From contig NZ_CABVQC010000056.1 in the NCBI RefSeq assembly GCF_902499175.1, forward strand, positions 1-62,920: a stretch of DNA of 62,920 nt, given 5' to 3'. This DNA is from Burkholderia aenigmatica. Its GTDB lineage: Bacteria > Pseudomonadota > Gammaproteobacteria > Burkholderiales > Burkholderiaceae. The position numbers and the translations under genes are program-made. Shown piece by piece: positions 50,203 to 58,959 of this stretch (its first letter is position 1; each line of letters starts with the position of its first letter). The notes beneath the pieces are model-generated. The model made no database searches. It was not told the origin of the DNA and saw only the letters and a program-made list of their open reading frames with translations.

Positions 50203-51248
50203 AAGCCGCCGGCACCGCCCGCCCCTCCATCAAAGGCCGCGTGATCGCATTCGCGATCATCGCGCTCGGCATCGCGGCGCTCGCGTATGCGTATCACCGC
50301 ACGACGGCCTACCCGTCCACCGACGACGCGTCGATCGACGCGGACGTCGTGCATGTCGCGTCGCCGGTCGGCGGCCGCATCGTGCAGCTCGCGGTGCATG
50401 AAAACCAGCGCGTCGCGAAGGGCGACCTGCTGTATGTCATCGATCCCGTCCCGTACCGGCTGACGGTTGCGCAGGCGCAGGCCGACCTCGAGCTCGCGCG
50501 CGCATCGCTCGACACGCGCCGCCGCTCGCTGATCGGCGAGCGCTCGAACGCGGCCGTGGCCGCCGAGCAGGTCAAGCGCGCGACACAGAACCACGACCTT
50601 GCGATGCGCGACGTGAACCGGCTCGCACCGCTCGCCGCGCAGGGCTACGTCAGCGCGCAGCAGTTCGACCAGGCGGAGGTCCGCCAGCGCGACGCGGCCG
50701 TGTCGCTCGCGCAGGCGCAGGAACAACAGCGATCGTCGGCGCAAACGATCGGCGACGAGGCCGACGCGATCGCGACGCTGCATGCGCGCGAGGCCGCGCT
50801 GGCGCGCGCGCAGCACGCGCTCGACGACACCGTCGTGCGCGCGCCGCACGACGGCCTCGTCACGGGCCTGACGGTACTCGCCGGCGAAACCCTTGCGCCG
50901 AGCCAGTCGATCTTCACGCTGATCGACGCGAGCGAATGGTTCGCCGTCGGCAACTTCCGCGAGACGTCGCTGAGCCGCATTGAGGTCGGCGACTGCGCGA
51001 CCGTCTATTCAATGATCGACCGCAGCCGCCCGCTGACGGGCAAGGTCGTCGGCATCGGCGCGGGCATTGCGGACAGCGACCGCATCAACCTGCCGCGCAC
51101 ACTGCCGATCGTGCAGCGTTCGGTGAACTGGGTGCACGTCTCGCAGCGCTTCCCCGTGCGCGTGAAGCTCGACGAACCCGACGGCAAGCTCGTGCGCGTC
51201 GGCGCCAGCGCGATCGTCGAGGTCCGGCATGGCACTGCCTGCCGCTGA
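50199..51248 (+). CDS. mdtN: MdtN-like periplasmic adaptor (membrane fusion protein)
   Basis: 349 residues. One N-terminal membrane helix (VIAFAIIALGIAALAYAY), then a HlyD/EmrA-type adaptor: the lipoyl half-motif DADVVHVASPVGGRIVQLAV, a coiled-coil hairpin (about residues 95-200), the second half-motif VVRAPHDGLVTGLTVLAGE, and a beta-barrel domain. It bridges the inner-membrane MdtO protein and the outer-membrane MdtP channel. It overlaps ytcA by 4 nt and mdtO by 20 nt. Confidence 0.88.
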   Translation: MKAAGTARPSIKGRVIAFAIIALGIAALAYAYHRTTAYPSTDDASIDADVVHVASPVGGRIVQLAVHENQRVAKGDLLYVIDPVPYRLTVAQAQADLELARASLDTRRRSLIGERSNAAVAAEQVKRATQNHDLAMRDVNRLAPLAAQGYVSAQQFDQAEVRQRDAAVSLAQAQEQQRSSAQTIGDEADAIATLHAREAALARAQHALDDTVVRAPHDGLVTGLTVLAGETLAPSQSIFTLIDASEWFAVGNFRETSLSRIEVGDCATVYSMIDRSRPLTGKVVGIGAGIADSDRINLPRTLPIVQRSVNWVHVSQRFPVRVKLDEPDGKLVRVGASAIVEVRHGTACR

Positions 51249-53454
51249 GGTTCGCTCGCCGGGCCCGCGCGAAGTCCTGCGACTGCTCGCGCCGTTTCCG
51301 GGACGCGCGTCGATTGCCGTGCGGGTCGCGCTGATCTGCGCGCTGACCGCGCTCGTGACGGCCGCCTACGGCACGCCCGAAGCCGCGCTGTCCGCGTACG
51401 TCGTGTTCTTCATGATCCGTGCCGATCGCGTGACGAGCATCGTGCTCGCGGCCGCGCTGCTGCTGATCGTCACGATCGTGATCGGGCTCGTGCTCGGCGT
51501 CGCGATCTTCAGCATCGACTATTCGATCCTGCGGGTCGCGTGCATGGCCGTGCTGTCGGTCGGCCTCCTGTACCTGACGTCGGCCAGCAAGCTGCGCCCG
51601 GTCGGCGCGATCCTCGCGATGATCGTCGGCTTCGGGCTCGACCAGCTCGGCCTCGCACCGTTCGGCGAAGCCGCGACACGCGCGCTGCTGTACATCTGGC
51701 TGACGATCGCGATCCCGGTCGGCGTCGCGATCGTCGTCAACCTGCTGATCGCGCCGTCGCCGCGCAAGCTCGCGCACGCGCAGCTCGCGAAGCGCCTGCG
51801 GCTCGCCGCGCAGCGGCTGCGCGGCGACGATACGGCGCGCGATGGATTCGATGCCTGCCTGCACGAAGGCGACAAGCAACTGCTCACGTGGCTCAAGCTG
51901 TCGAAACTCGAAGGCTCGTCGTCCGCCGCCGACTTCGCGGCATTGCGGCAGGCCGTGGCATCGAGCACCGCGCTGCTGGTCGGCGTCGCGCTGGCCGATC
52001 GCGAACCGGACGCGCGGCTGCCCGATACGGTCACCGCACCGATCGCCGCGACGCTCGACGAGATGGCCGATATCCTCGAACAAGGCGGCTACCCGGTCGA
52101 CGTGACGCTCGTGCTGCCGCCGATCGACGCGCTGCCGCCGCTCGCGCGCGTCGCCGCGACGGATCTCCATGCGGCGATCACGCACTTCGCGGAACCGGCC
52201 GCAACGGCCAATGTCGCTTCGGCAGCTTCGGCAGCTTCGGCAGCTTCGGCAGCTTCGGCAGCTTCGGCAGCTTCGGCAGCTTCGGCAGCTTCGGCAGCTC
52301 CGGCAGCTCCGGCAGCTCCGGCAGCTCCGGCAGCTCCGGCAGCTCAGGCAGCTCAGGCAGCTCAGGCAGCTCCGGCAGCTCCGGCAGCTCCGGCAGTTCA
52401 GGCAGCTGGACACGATGTCCCCGCAGCCGGCCCCGAAGCCGCCCCGCCCCCCGCACCGCGGGGCGGCTTCTTCCTGCCCGACGCGCGCACCAATCCCGAC
52501 CACATCCGCTACGCGCTGAAAACGACCGCCGCGGCGATCTTCTGCTACCTGCTGTATTCGCAGCTCGACTGGTCGGGCATCCATACGTGCGTGGTCACCT
52601 GCTACATCGTGTCGCTCGGCTCGACGGCCGAGACGGTCGAGAAGCTCACGCTGCGGATTCTCGGCTGCATGGTCGGCGCGCTGCTCGGCACCGCGGCACT
52701 CGTCTTCGTCGTGCCGTCGCTGTCGTCGGTCGGCCACCTGATGGCACTGGTGTTCGCCGGCGGGTGGCTCGCCGCGTGGGTCGCGTTCGGCTCGCCGCGC
52801 ATCGCGTATGCCGGCTTCCAGATTGCGTTCGCGTTTTTCCTGTGTGTGATCCAGGGCGCCGGCCCCGGCTTCGACCTGACGATCGCGCGCGATCGCACGA
52901 TCGGTATCCTGCTCGGCAACGTGGTCGTGTATCTCGTGTTCACGCGCATCTGGCCCGTCAGCATCGGCAAGCAGATCGACGCCGGGCTCGCGGCGCTGAT
53001 CGACCAGTGGCGACGCCTCGTGCAAATCACGCAGCCGGCCGAGCGGCGCGCGCTCGCGGCCGAAGCGTTCGCCCGCCACGGCGCGATCGCGCAGGAGCTC
53101 GGGCTGATCCACTACGAACCGTCATGGGTGCGACCGGCCGCCACGTGGCTCGCCACGCGACGGCGCGCGCTCGCGGAACTCGGCGCGCTCGAAGGCCCGC
53201 TGTTCCTGCTTGCCGAACGCAAGCCCGGCGATGCGGCGATCGGCGAGCAGCTCGCCCGCGTGACCGAACCGCGCGACGACGAAGCCACGCGCCCGGCAGA
53301 TTCGACCGCGCCGCCGGCCACCCCGCCGGGCACCGCCCCCATCGACCCCGCACGCGACGCGTTGCTGAACCTGATCGACACGCGGCTCGCGCACATCGCC
53401 GATGCCGCTCGTCAAGCCACACCGAAGGAGCCTGCCCCCCATGCGCCTACCTGA
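51229..53454 (+). CDS. mdtO: MdtO-like FUSC-family inner-membrane efflux protein with a low-complexity insert
   Basis: 741 residues with the FUSC/aromatic-acid-exporter arrangement: six N-terminal helices (residues 20-185), a cytoplasmic region (190-325), then a second helix set (about 430-570). It is the inner-membrane part of the tripartite MdtNOP pump, associated in E. coli with resistance to sulfa drugs and toxic small molecules. Residues 330-392 are a perfect low-complexity insert of Ala-Ser-Ala, Ala-Pro-Ala and Ala-Gln-Ala triplets, encoded by a 9-bp tandem repeat and placed in the cytoplasmic loop. Because the unit is a multiple of three, length changes keep the frame. The insert is not part of the family consensus. 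Confidence 0.86.
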   Translation: MALPAAEVRSPGPREVLRLLAPFPGRASIAVRVALICALTALVTAAYGTPEAALSAYVVFFMIRADRVTSIVLAAALLLIVTIVIGLVLGVAIFSIDYSILRVACMAVLSVGLLYLTSASKLRPVGAILAMIVGFGLDQLGLAPFGEAATRALLYIWLTIAIPVGVAIVVNLLIAPSPRKLAHAQLAKRLRLAAQRLRGDDTARDGFDACLHEGDKQLLTWLKLSKLEGSSSAADFAALRQAVASSTALLVGVALADREPDARLPDTVTAPIAATLDEMADILEQGGYPVDVTLVLPPIDALPPLARVAATDLHAAITHFAEPAATANVASAASAASAASAASAASAASAASAASAAPAAPAAPAAPAAPAAQAAQAAQAAPAAPAAPAVQAAGHDVPAAGPEAAPPPAPRGGFFLPDARTNPDHIRYALKTTAAAIFCYLLYSQLDWSGIHTCVVTCYIVSLGSTAETVEKLTLRILGCMVGALLGTAALVFVVPSLSSVGHLMALVFAGGWLAAWVAFGSPRIAYAGFQIAFAFFLCVIQGAGPGFDLTIARDRTIGILLGNVVVYLVFTRIWPVSIGKQIDAGLAALIDQWRRLVQITQPAERRALAAEAFARHGAIAQELGLIHYEPSWVRPAATWLATRRRALAELGALEGPLFLLAERKPGDAAIGEQLARVTEPRDDEATRPADSTAPPATPPGTAPIDPARDALLNLIDTRLAHIADAARQATPKEPAPHAPT
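52216..52404 (+). repeat. 21-copy 9-bp tandem repeat inside mdtO
   Basis: Nine copies of GCTTCGGCA, five of GCTCCGGCA, three of GCTCAGGCA, three more of GCTCCGGCA and one GTTCAGGCA, with no interruptions (189 bp). Blocks of identical variants suggest expansion by slipped replication. The frame is kept in any copy number. Confidence 0.97.
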
Positions 53455-54985
53455 ACCGCCGGCCGCCTCGATCGCCGCCGCCGCCCTCGCGACCGCCGTC
53501 GCGCTGGCCGGCTGCGCGACGTCGTCGATCGATCTGGCGCCGGAGGCGTCCGACCGCCCGTGGCAGCCGCAAACGTCGGCCGCAGGCGATATCGTGCCGG
53601 GCCCGCCTCGCGCGTCCGCGCAAAGTTCGCACGACTACACGCTGCCCGCGTCACCGGCGCTCGCGTCAGTCCCGCCGCCGGCCGCGCTCGATGCCGCGCA
53701 CGCGTACACGCTGCCCGAGCTGATCGATGTCGCCGAATCGGCGAACCCGCTGACCCGCATCGCGTGGAACGACGCGCGCAACGCCGCACTCGCGGTCGGC
53801 CTGGCCAAGACCGCCTACCTACCGAAGCTGTCCGCGACGGCAATGGGCGGGTACCAGGCCAACCACGGCTCGACGTCGTCGTTCCTCGGCGACTCGTCGA
53901 GCAACTCCACCGCGCACGGCACCATCTCGGCGCTGTCGCTGCAATGGCTGCTGTTCGATTTCGGCGGCCGCGCGGCGCGCGTCGAAGCGGCCGAGCAGGC
54001 GTCGATCGCGTCGAACGTCGCGTTCACGGCCGTGCACCAGCAGGTGATCCACGACGTGACCGTCGCGTACTACCGCTACGAAGCCGCGCGCTCGCGCGCC
54101 CTCAGTGCCCAGCAGGGCCTCGCGAACGCGGACGCGATCCTCGCAGCCTCCCGCGCGCGGCTCAAGCATGGCGTCGGCACGGTCGTCGAGCTTGCACAGG
54201 CGACGCAGAACCGCGCGCAGGCGAACCTCGCGCTCGTGCAGGCGAACGGCGCGGAGAGCGACAGCTACCTCGCCCTCGTTTCCGCGCTCGGCATCTCGCC
54301 GCTGTCGAAGCCGACCATCGCCGCGCTGCCGAAGCGGCCGCTGCCGCCCACGCTCGGCTCGTCGGTCGACGCGATCGTGTCGGATGCGATCGCGCGCCGC
54401 CCCGACCTGCAGGGCGCGTTCGCACTTGAAAAGGCCAATCGCGCGAAGATCAAGGCCGCGGAAGCCGCGTTCATGCCGAAGATCTTCCTGTCCGCGTCGA
54501 CGTCGTACGCGAGCGGCGGCACGTCCCTCTCCGCGCTGCCCGCAATCGGCGACCAGGCACCGACCGTCAACCTGAACGGCAGCCGCTACGGCGGCGGCGT
54601 GTTCCTCGGCGTGACGATCCCGCTGTACGACGGCGGCCTGCGCTCGGCCGTGCTGATGCAGGCGCGCAACGATGCGGAAAGCGCCTCCGCGCGCCTCACG
54701 CGAACCAAGGAGGAAGCCGTCCGCCAGGTCGTGGCCGCGCAGAACGCGGTGCAGACGAGCCTTGCGTCGCACGACGCCGCGACGGCGCTCGTCGATGCCG
54801 CGCAGACGAGCTACGACGCGGCGCTCACCGCGTACCGGAACGGCGTCGGTTCGGTCACCGACGCGACGATCGCGCAAAGCCAGTTGCTCGCGGCCCGCAA
54901 CGCGGAGGTCGACAGCTATGCCGGTGCGCTCTCCGCCGCGGCCGCACTCGCGCTCGCGACGGGGACGATCGGCTCGGCGCAGTAG
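53441..54985 (+). CDS. mdtP: MdtP-like outer-membrane efflux channel (NodT family lipoprotein)
   Basis: 514 residues from the ATG at 53441, with AAGGAG in front; it overlaps mdtO by 14 nt. Lipoprotein signal ending ALAGCATSS. Two outer-membrane efflux (TolC-like) repeats follow: first half about residues 80-290 (AYTLPELIDVAESANPLTR), second half about 300-505 (RRPDLQGAFALEKANRAKIK, YDGGLRSAVLMQARND). It forms the trimeric exit duct of the MdtNOP pump. Confidence 0.9.
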   Translation: MRLPEPPAASIAAAALATAVALAGCATSSIDLAPEASDRPWQPQTSAAGDIVPGPPRASAQSSHDYTLPASPALASVPPPAALDAAHAYTLPELIDVAESANPLTRIAWNDARNAALAVGLAKTAYLPKLSATAMGGYQANHGSTSSFLGDSSSNSTAHGTISALSLQWLLFDFGGRAARVEAAEQASIASNVAFTAVHQQVIHDVTVAYYRYEAARSRALSAQQGLANADAILAASRARLKHGVGTVVELAQATQNRAQANLALVQANGAESDSYLALVSALGISPLSKPTIAALPKRPLPPTLGSSVDAIVSDAIARRPDLQGAFALEKANRAKIKAAEAAFMPKIFLSASTSYASGGTSLSALPAIGDQAPTVNLNGSRYGGGVFLGVTIPLYDGGLRSAVLMQARNDAESASARLTRTKEEAVRQVVAAQNAVQTSLASHDAATALVDAAQTSYDAALTAYRNGVGSVTDATIAQSQLLAARNAEVDSYAGALSAAAALALATGTIGSAQ

Positions 54986-55290
54986 CGCAACCGCCGCGAG
55001 GCGGTTGACGCATGCGCTCGCCGCCCACTAGAATGCCGGCCAATCTTCCTTCAGGAACCATCGTGGACAGTTGCAGCACTCCGTTGCGTGCGCCGCTTGC
55101 CGCCTGAACGCCTGTCCGACGCAGTTCTCCTGCCCGGCTCGCGTTCCGCGAGCCGCACGCCTACCGTTTCACACTGAATGACGCATTCGCGCGGTACAGT
55201 ACCGCGCGATGACGGCTATCTTCGCGTCGCTTTCGGCATTGCGCCGCAGCGACGCGAAACGGCACGCGCTCCTTGCACGGCAGGACAACC
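54986..55290. promoter_or_regulatory. Leader region of the MgtC gene with two perfect hairpins
   Basis: 305 nt without a gene. Hairpin 1 (55135-55155): arms CGGCTCGCG and CGCGAGCCG, loop TTC. Hairpin 2 (55188-55208): arms CGCGCGGTAC and GTACCGCGCG around a single A, so the DNA is a near-perfect palindrome. No T tract follows either, so neither is a standard terminator; the first could still end the mdt transcript. Candidate operator or RNA regulator of the MgtC gene. Confidence 0.45.
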
Positions 55291-55998
55291 ATGACTTTCG
55301 ATTTCGCACTCCGTCTTTTCACCGCGTTCGCCTGCGGCGTCGCCATCGGCATCGAACGCCAGATGCGCCAGCGCACGGCCGGCCTGCGCACGATCACGCT
55401 CGTCGCGAGCGGCGCGTGCCTGTTCGTCACGCTTGGCGTGCTGACCGGCAACGGCGTCGCGGGCGTCACGCAGATCGCCGCGTACGTCGTGTCGGGCGTC
55501 GGCTTCCTCGGCGGCGGCGTGATCATGCGCGACAAGGGCTCGATCCAGGGCATCAACACCGCTGCGACGCTGTGGTGCTCGGCCGCCGTCGGCGTGCTGT
55601 CCGGTTCCGGCCATTACGTGCCGGCGCTCGCCGGTACCGGTGTCGTGCTGCTGACCAATACGCTGTTGCGCAGCGTCAGCCAGGCGATCAACGCGACGCC
55701 TGTATCAAATGCCGATCTCGTGCGCGAATACCAGATCACCGTGATCTGCCTGGCCTCCGACGAAGTGCACATCCGCACGCTGCTGTCGAACTCGATGTAC
55801 GCGAAGCCGCTGTCGTTCCAGAGCCTCACGAGCGAGGACGTGCCCGACCAGCCGGACCGGCTGAAGGTAACCGCGACCCTGAAGCTGCATCCGAAGGATC
55901 AGCAGAAGCTCGAGCAGATCGCGAGCCGGATGAGCATGGAGAAGAGCATTTCCAGCGTGAGCTGGACCGCGAAGGAAGCAGAGCCGATGATGGAGTGA
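55291..55998 (+). CDS. MgtC/SapB-family membrane protein
   Basis: 235 residues from the ATG at 55291, with AGGA 6 nt upstream. Five membrane helices in the first 150 residues carry the MgtC pattern GVAIGIERQMRQRTAGLRT, YVVSGVGFLGGGVIMRDKGSI and GINTAATLWCSAAVGVL. A C-terminal ACT-like cytoplasmic domain follows (VREYQITVICLASDE onward), as in longer MgtC proteins. MgtC proteins affect magnesium and phosphate homeostasis, ATP synthase activity and survival in macrophages. Monocistronic. Confidence 0.9.
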   Translation: MTFDFALRLFTAFACGVAIGIERQMRQRTAGLRTITLVASGACLFVTLGVLTGNGVAGVTQIAAYVVSGVGFLGGGVIMRDKGSIQGINTAATLWCSAAVGVLSGSGHYVPALAGTGVVLLTNTLLRSVSQAINATPVSNADLVREYQITVICLASDEVHIRTLLSNSMYAKPLSFQSLTSEDVPDQPDRLKVTATLKLHPKDQQKLEQIASRMSMEKSISSVSWTAKEAEPMME

Positions 55999-56048
55999 GC
56001 GGCCTGGCGGCAGCCGCGTTTCGCGCCGCCGCCCGCCCTCGTGCCCTG

Positions 56049-56768
56049 TCAGGGGGTCTCGATCAGCCCGGCCGAGATTGCCTTGACGACCGCCTGGACC
56101 TTGTTCGTCGCACCCAGCTTCTCGAGGATGTTGTTGACGTGGAAGTTGACCGTCCGTTCCGAGATGCTGAGGATCTGGCCGATTTCGCACGCGGTCTTGC
56201 CCTCGGCCGTCCAGCACAGCACCTCGCGCTCGCGCGCGGTCAGCGTGACGCCCGCCGCCGGCGCCAGCTTCGGCACCATGAAGCGGCTCATCAGCGAATG
56301 CGAAAGGTTCGCGAGCCAGTTCGTCTGCAGCGTCAGCATGTTGATTTCCGCCGGCGTCAGCCGGTCGGCATGGCGGGCGATGCTCAGCAGGCCGAACGCG
56401 CCGCGGGCCGCCCAGCTCGACTGCGCGACCCCCACCGACAGCCCGAAATCGCGCGCGTCCTGCCACAGCGGGCACGGCTCGATCCGGTCGACGTCCGGCC
56501 AGACGATCATGTTGGTACTGAGCGCGCCGTCGCGCACCGTCGAATCGATCTCGATGTAGTTCTGCGCCTGGTAGTGCGCCATCCAGCCGTCAGGATAGGT
56601 ATCGAAGATCGCGACCGACGGCTTCGATACGGGCAACGGCACGCGAATGCCGTAGCAGCAGTATTCGAATCCCAGCCGTTTGGAATAGGCGGCGATCCGC
56701 TGGAAGAGCTGCTGCTCGTCTTCCGCGGCGCTGAATTGTTGGTAGGCATCCTGCCAGCGCAGTTCCAT
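56049..56768 (-). CDS. cepR: Quorum-sensing transcriptional regulator CepR
   Basis: 239 residues, the exact CepR length. The autoinducer-binding domain (about residues 20-165) contains the AHL-pocket residues in FDTYPDGWMAHYQAQNYIEIDS and WPDVDRIEPCPLWQDARDFG. The LuxR-type helix-turn-helix (about 173-235) reads LTAREREVLCWTAEGKT, ISERTVNFHVNNILEKLGA. I recognise it as the C8-homoserine-lactone receptor of the B. cepacia complex. It activates cepI and many virulence genes. Convergent with MgtC, divergent from the rsaM-type gene. Confidence 0.97.
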   Translation of the reverse strand: MELRWQDAYQQFSAAEDEQQLFQRIAAYSKRLGFEYCCYGIRVPLPVSKPSVAIFDTYPDGWMAHYQAQNYIEIDSTVRDGALSTNMIVWPDVDRIEPCPLWQDARDFGLSVGVAQSSWAARGAFGLLSIARHADRLTPAEINMLTLQTNWLANLSHSLMSRFMVPKLAPAAGVTLTAREREVLCWTAEGKTACEIGQILSISERTVNFHVNNILEKLGATNKVQAVVKAISAGLIETP

Positions 56769-56789
56769 TCATTCTCCGACAACGACACG

Positions 56790-56812
56790 CTGTCATACTT
56801 GTCAGGTTCCAG
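56790..56812. promoter_or_regulatory. Possible degenerate cep box between cepR and the rsaM-type gene
   Basis: CTGTCATACTTGTCAG followed by GTTCCAG aligns with the cepI box with one extra base. Alternatively the CTGTCAT is a lone PhoB half-site; the second TGTCAG is out of the 11-bp phase. Weak. Confidence 0.3.
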
Positions 56813-56841
56813 CACCCGTTCGAGGCTGATACATTCCGCGC

Positions 56842-57285
56842 ATGACTTCACCTTTGCTGCACCCGGTCCCCGGCCCGTCCCCGGACGGCTACGTACGCCT
56901 GTCAGAAGGCGCACTGGCCGCGCTTGCGCTCGACCATGTCGCAAGCGGCCTCGACGCATCGCTGCTTGCGGAACTGCACGACAGCGCCATCGACGCACGC
57001 CTTGCCGGCTACACCGAATGGCATCGCCCGGCCCATACCGGCGTCGCTTACGTGACGGTCGGCTGGGACTGGTATCTCGACCGCGCGACGGGCACGTTCG
57101 TGATCGCGGGCAGCGACGTCCGCAGCAACGTGATGGCCGTCGACGCCACGGGCGCCGACATCGGCATGTTCCGCACGGCCGCCGCGCTCGCCGCGCGGCT
57201 TGCATCCATCGACTGGCCCGCCGCCGTCGCGTCGGCCGTGCTCGGGCACAACGACGCCTATCATGCCGGGCCGACGCTCCAGTGA
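56842..57285 (+). CDS. RsaM-type negative modulator of quorum sensing
   Basis: 147 residues (MTSPLLHPVPGPSPDGYVRL at the start). It lies between cepR and cepI exactly where the B. cepacia complex encodes its RsaM homologue (BCAM1869 in strain J2315, from memory), and carries the expected WHRPAHTGVAYVTVGWDWYLD and GSDVRSNVMAVD segments. RsaM proteins limit AHL production and fine-tune the Cep circuit; the molecular mechanism is unclear and no DNA-binding domain is seen. No ribosome-binding site is obvious ahead of the ATG. Confidence 0.88.
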   Translation: MTSPLLHPVPGPSPDGYVRLSEGALAALALDHVASGLDASLLAELHDSAIDARLAGYTEWHRPAHTGVAYVTVGWDWYLDRATGTFVIAGSDVRSNVMAVDATGADIGMFRTAAALAARLASIDWPAAVASAVLGHNDAYHAGPTLQ

Positions 57286-57416
57286 CAACTGGCCGCACAT
57301 TCCTCTGACGATTTCCGCGATGCTGGCGCTCTTTATAAGCAAAAGCGGCTCGGTTTTCAATCCCGTTGATCAAGAAACCGATACCACGTCCTGAACGGCG
57401 CCCTTTCGCCGTCACC

Positions 57417-57438
57417 CTGTAAGAGTTACCAGTTACAG
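57417..57438 (+). promoter_or_regulatory. cep box (CepR-AHL operator) upstream of cepI
   Basis: Dyad with arms CTGTAA and TTACAG around GAGTTACCAG, matching the known cep box of the cepI promoter. It lies 58 nt before the cepI start codon, in position for CepR activation of cepI. Confidence 0.9.
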
Positions 57439-57495
57439 CCCCCTCGTGCTGCGCGATGTAATGCACGGATACAAAAGCACAGATCCGAGGACACC

Positions 57496-58104
57496 ATGCG
57501 TACCTTCGTTCACGAGGAAGGGCGGTTGCCACACGAACTTGCAGCGGATCTCGGGCGCTATCGGCGCCGTGTGTTCGTCGAGCAGCTCGGTTGGGCGCTC
57601 CCGTCGGCGAACGAATGTTTCGAGCGCGACCAGTTCGATCGCGACGATACCGTCTACGTGTTCGCTCGAAACGCCTGCGGCGAGATGTGCGGATGTGCGC
57701 GCCTGCTGCCGACGACGCGCCCGTATCTGCTGAAGTCGCTGTTCGCCGACCTGATCGCCGAAGACATGCCGCTGCCGCAATCGGCCGCCGTCTGGGAGCT
57801 GTCCCGGTTCGCGGCAACCGACGACGAAGGCGGGTCGGGCAATGCCGAATGGGCCGTGCGTCCGATGCTCGCGGCCGTCGTCGAATGCGCGGCGAAGCTT
57901 GGCGCGCGGCAGTTGATCGGCGTGACGTTCGCAAGCGTGGAGCGGCTGTTCCGCCGGATCGGCATACACGCGCACCGCGCAGGCTCGCCGAAGCAGGTGG
58001 ACGGACGTCTGGTGGTCGCGTGTTGGATCGACATCGATCCGCAAACGTTTGCTGCACTAGGAATCGAGCCGGGGCAGGCCGCCCGGCAAGCCATCGCCGC
58101 CTGA
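57496..58104 (+). CDS. cepI: Acyl-homoserine-lactone synthase CepI
   Basis: 202 residues, the exact CepI length, with GAGGA 5 nt before the ATG. LuxI-family motifs: GRYRRRVFVEQLGWALP with the conserved Arg and Trp, FERDQFDRDDTVYV, CARLLPTTRPYLL, and WELSRFAAT with the conserved Glu/Arg. It makes mainly C8-homoserine lactone from acyl-ACP and S-adenosylmethionine. Driven by the cep box upstream. Confidence 0.97.
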   Translation: MRTFVHEEGRLPHELAADLGRYRRRVFVEQLGWALPSANECFERDQFDRDDTVYVFARNACGEMCGCARLLPTTRPYLLKSLFADLIAEDMPLPQSAAVWELSRFAATDDEGGSGNAEWAVRPMLAAVVECAAKLGARQLIGVTFASVERLFRRIGIHAHRAGSPKQVDGRLVVACWIDIDPQTFAALGIEPGQAARQAIAA

Positions 58105-58155
58105 GCCGGAACGCGCGTTTCGGTCCGGGCGGTATCGTAACGAAGGAGAATCAAC

Positions 58156-58920
58156 GTGGACCAGTCCCAGGTCTTTCGCGCGATGATGCCCGGGTTGACG
58201 AGCGTCAACGGCGCCCGCATCGCGGTCGCCTACCCGTCGTTTCCCCGGCCGCTGCCGCTCGTGCGGCTCGACCGCCGCGGCCTCGTGTTCCGTGCCGCCG
58301 GCGCCGCGCCGCTCGTGTGCGGGCTGCCGCGTGCGGCGACGCTGCTGGTCGCGGACGAGCCACTGTGCTCGCTGCGCCTCGTGATCCGCGACATCGCGCC
58401 GGCCGGCGACGGCCGGCATGACCTGACGATGCAGCCATCCGGCGCCGCCGGCGACGAATTGCTGTGGCATGCGTTGCGCGATCGCGAGCCCTATCGCCGG
58501 ATTCGGCACCCGCTCGCGCCCGTCGACACGTCCATCGCCACCGACAGCGAACCGCACGCATCGGCCGGCGAAGCCGGTTCGCGCCCGTCGCGCAGCGCGG
58601 CTTTCCGGCTGCCGTGCCACAGCGACGCGCTGTTCTTTGCCGACTGGCTCGAATATCACTTCGACGAACTGCGTGCGCTGTCGCAACAGCACGGGCCGCA
58701 ACTGCAGCTCAACCAGCTCGAGCGGCAGGTCGCCGACGACGAGGTCGGTGTGCGCTTCGTCTACGACATCGACGGGCACGCGACACGGCACGCGCTGACC
58801 GACTGCGCGCGCGAGGCCTGTGCATGGATCGAGACGGAGATGCGCGACAAGTTCGCGTTGCCTGTCGCGCAGGAGCGGTTCAGCGCGTTCGCGGCGCACG
58901 CGCGGGCAGGCGCCATGTGA
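58156..58920 (+). CDS. cepI-linked conserved protein
   Basis: 254 residues from a GTG at 58156, chosen for the AAGGAG 7 nt upstream. No signal peptide. The N-terminal part (QVFRAMMPGLTSVNGARIAV) and the C-terminal part (FFADWLEYHFDELRALSQQH, ETEMRDKFALPVAQERFSAF) look like an alpha/beta protein with no catalytic motif I recognise. It follows cepI by 51 nt on the same strand. In B. cenocepacia the gene in this position (BCAM1871, from memory) was reported to enhance AHL activity. Family name unknown to me. Confidence 0.7.
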   Translation: MDQSQVFRAMMPGLTSVNGARIAVAYPSFPRPLPLVRLDRRGLVFRAAGAAPLVCGLPRAATLLVADEPLCSLRLVIRDIAPAGDGRHDLTMQPSGAAGDELLWHALRDREPYRRIRHPLAPVDTSIATDSEPHASAGEAGSRPSRSAAFRLPCHSDALFFADWLEYHFDELRALSQQHGPQLQLNQLERQVADDEVGVRFVYDIDGHATRHALTDCAREACAWIETEMRDKFALPVAQERFSAFAAHARAGAM

Positions 58921-58936
58921 GTGCGGCGCAACAAAA

Positions 58937-58954
58937 AGTTGTATCGATACAACT
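58937..58954. promoter_or_regulatory. Perfect 18-bp palindrome ahead of the candidate small RNA
   Basis: AGTTGTATC joined to GATACAACT. Perfect operator-like dyad (TTGTATCGATACAA core) directly upstream of a -35/-10 pair, so it could bind a GntR- or LacI-type repressor. Confidence 0.5.
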
Positions 58955-58959
58955 AGGGC

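Noticed and set aside
52216..52404. Tandem repeat considered as a CRISPR array
   Set aside because: Units are 9 bp, contiguous and coding; no spacers and no cas genes.
51085..53112. 675-aa minus-strand frame with CRSCRSC and ELPELP-like repeats
   Set aside because: It is the reverse reading of the 9-bp repeat and the mdtO gene; no start signal and no family.
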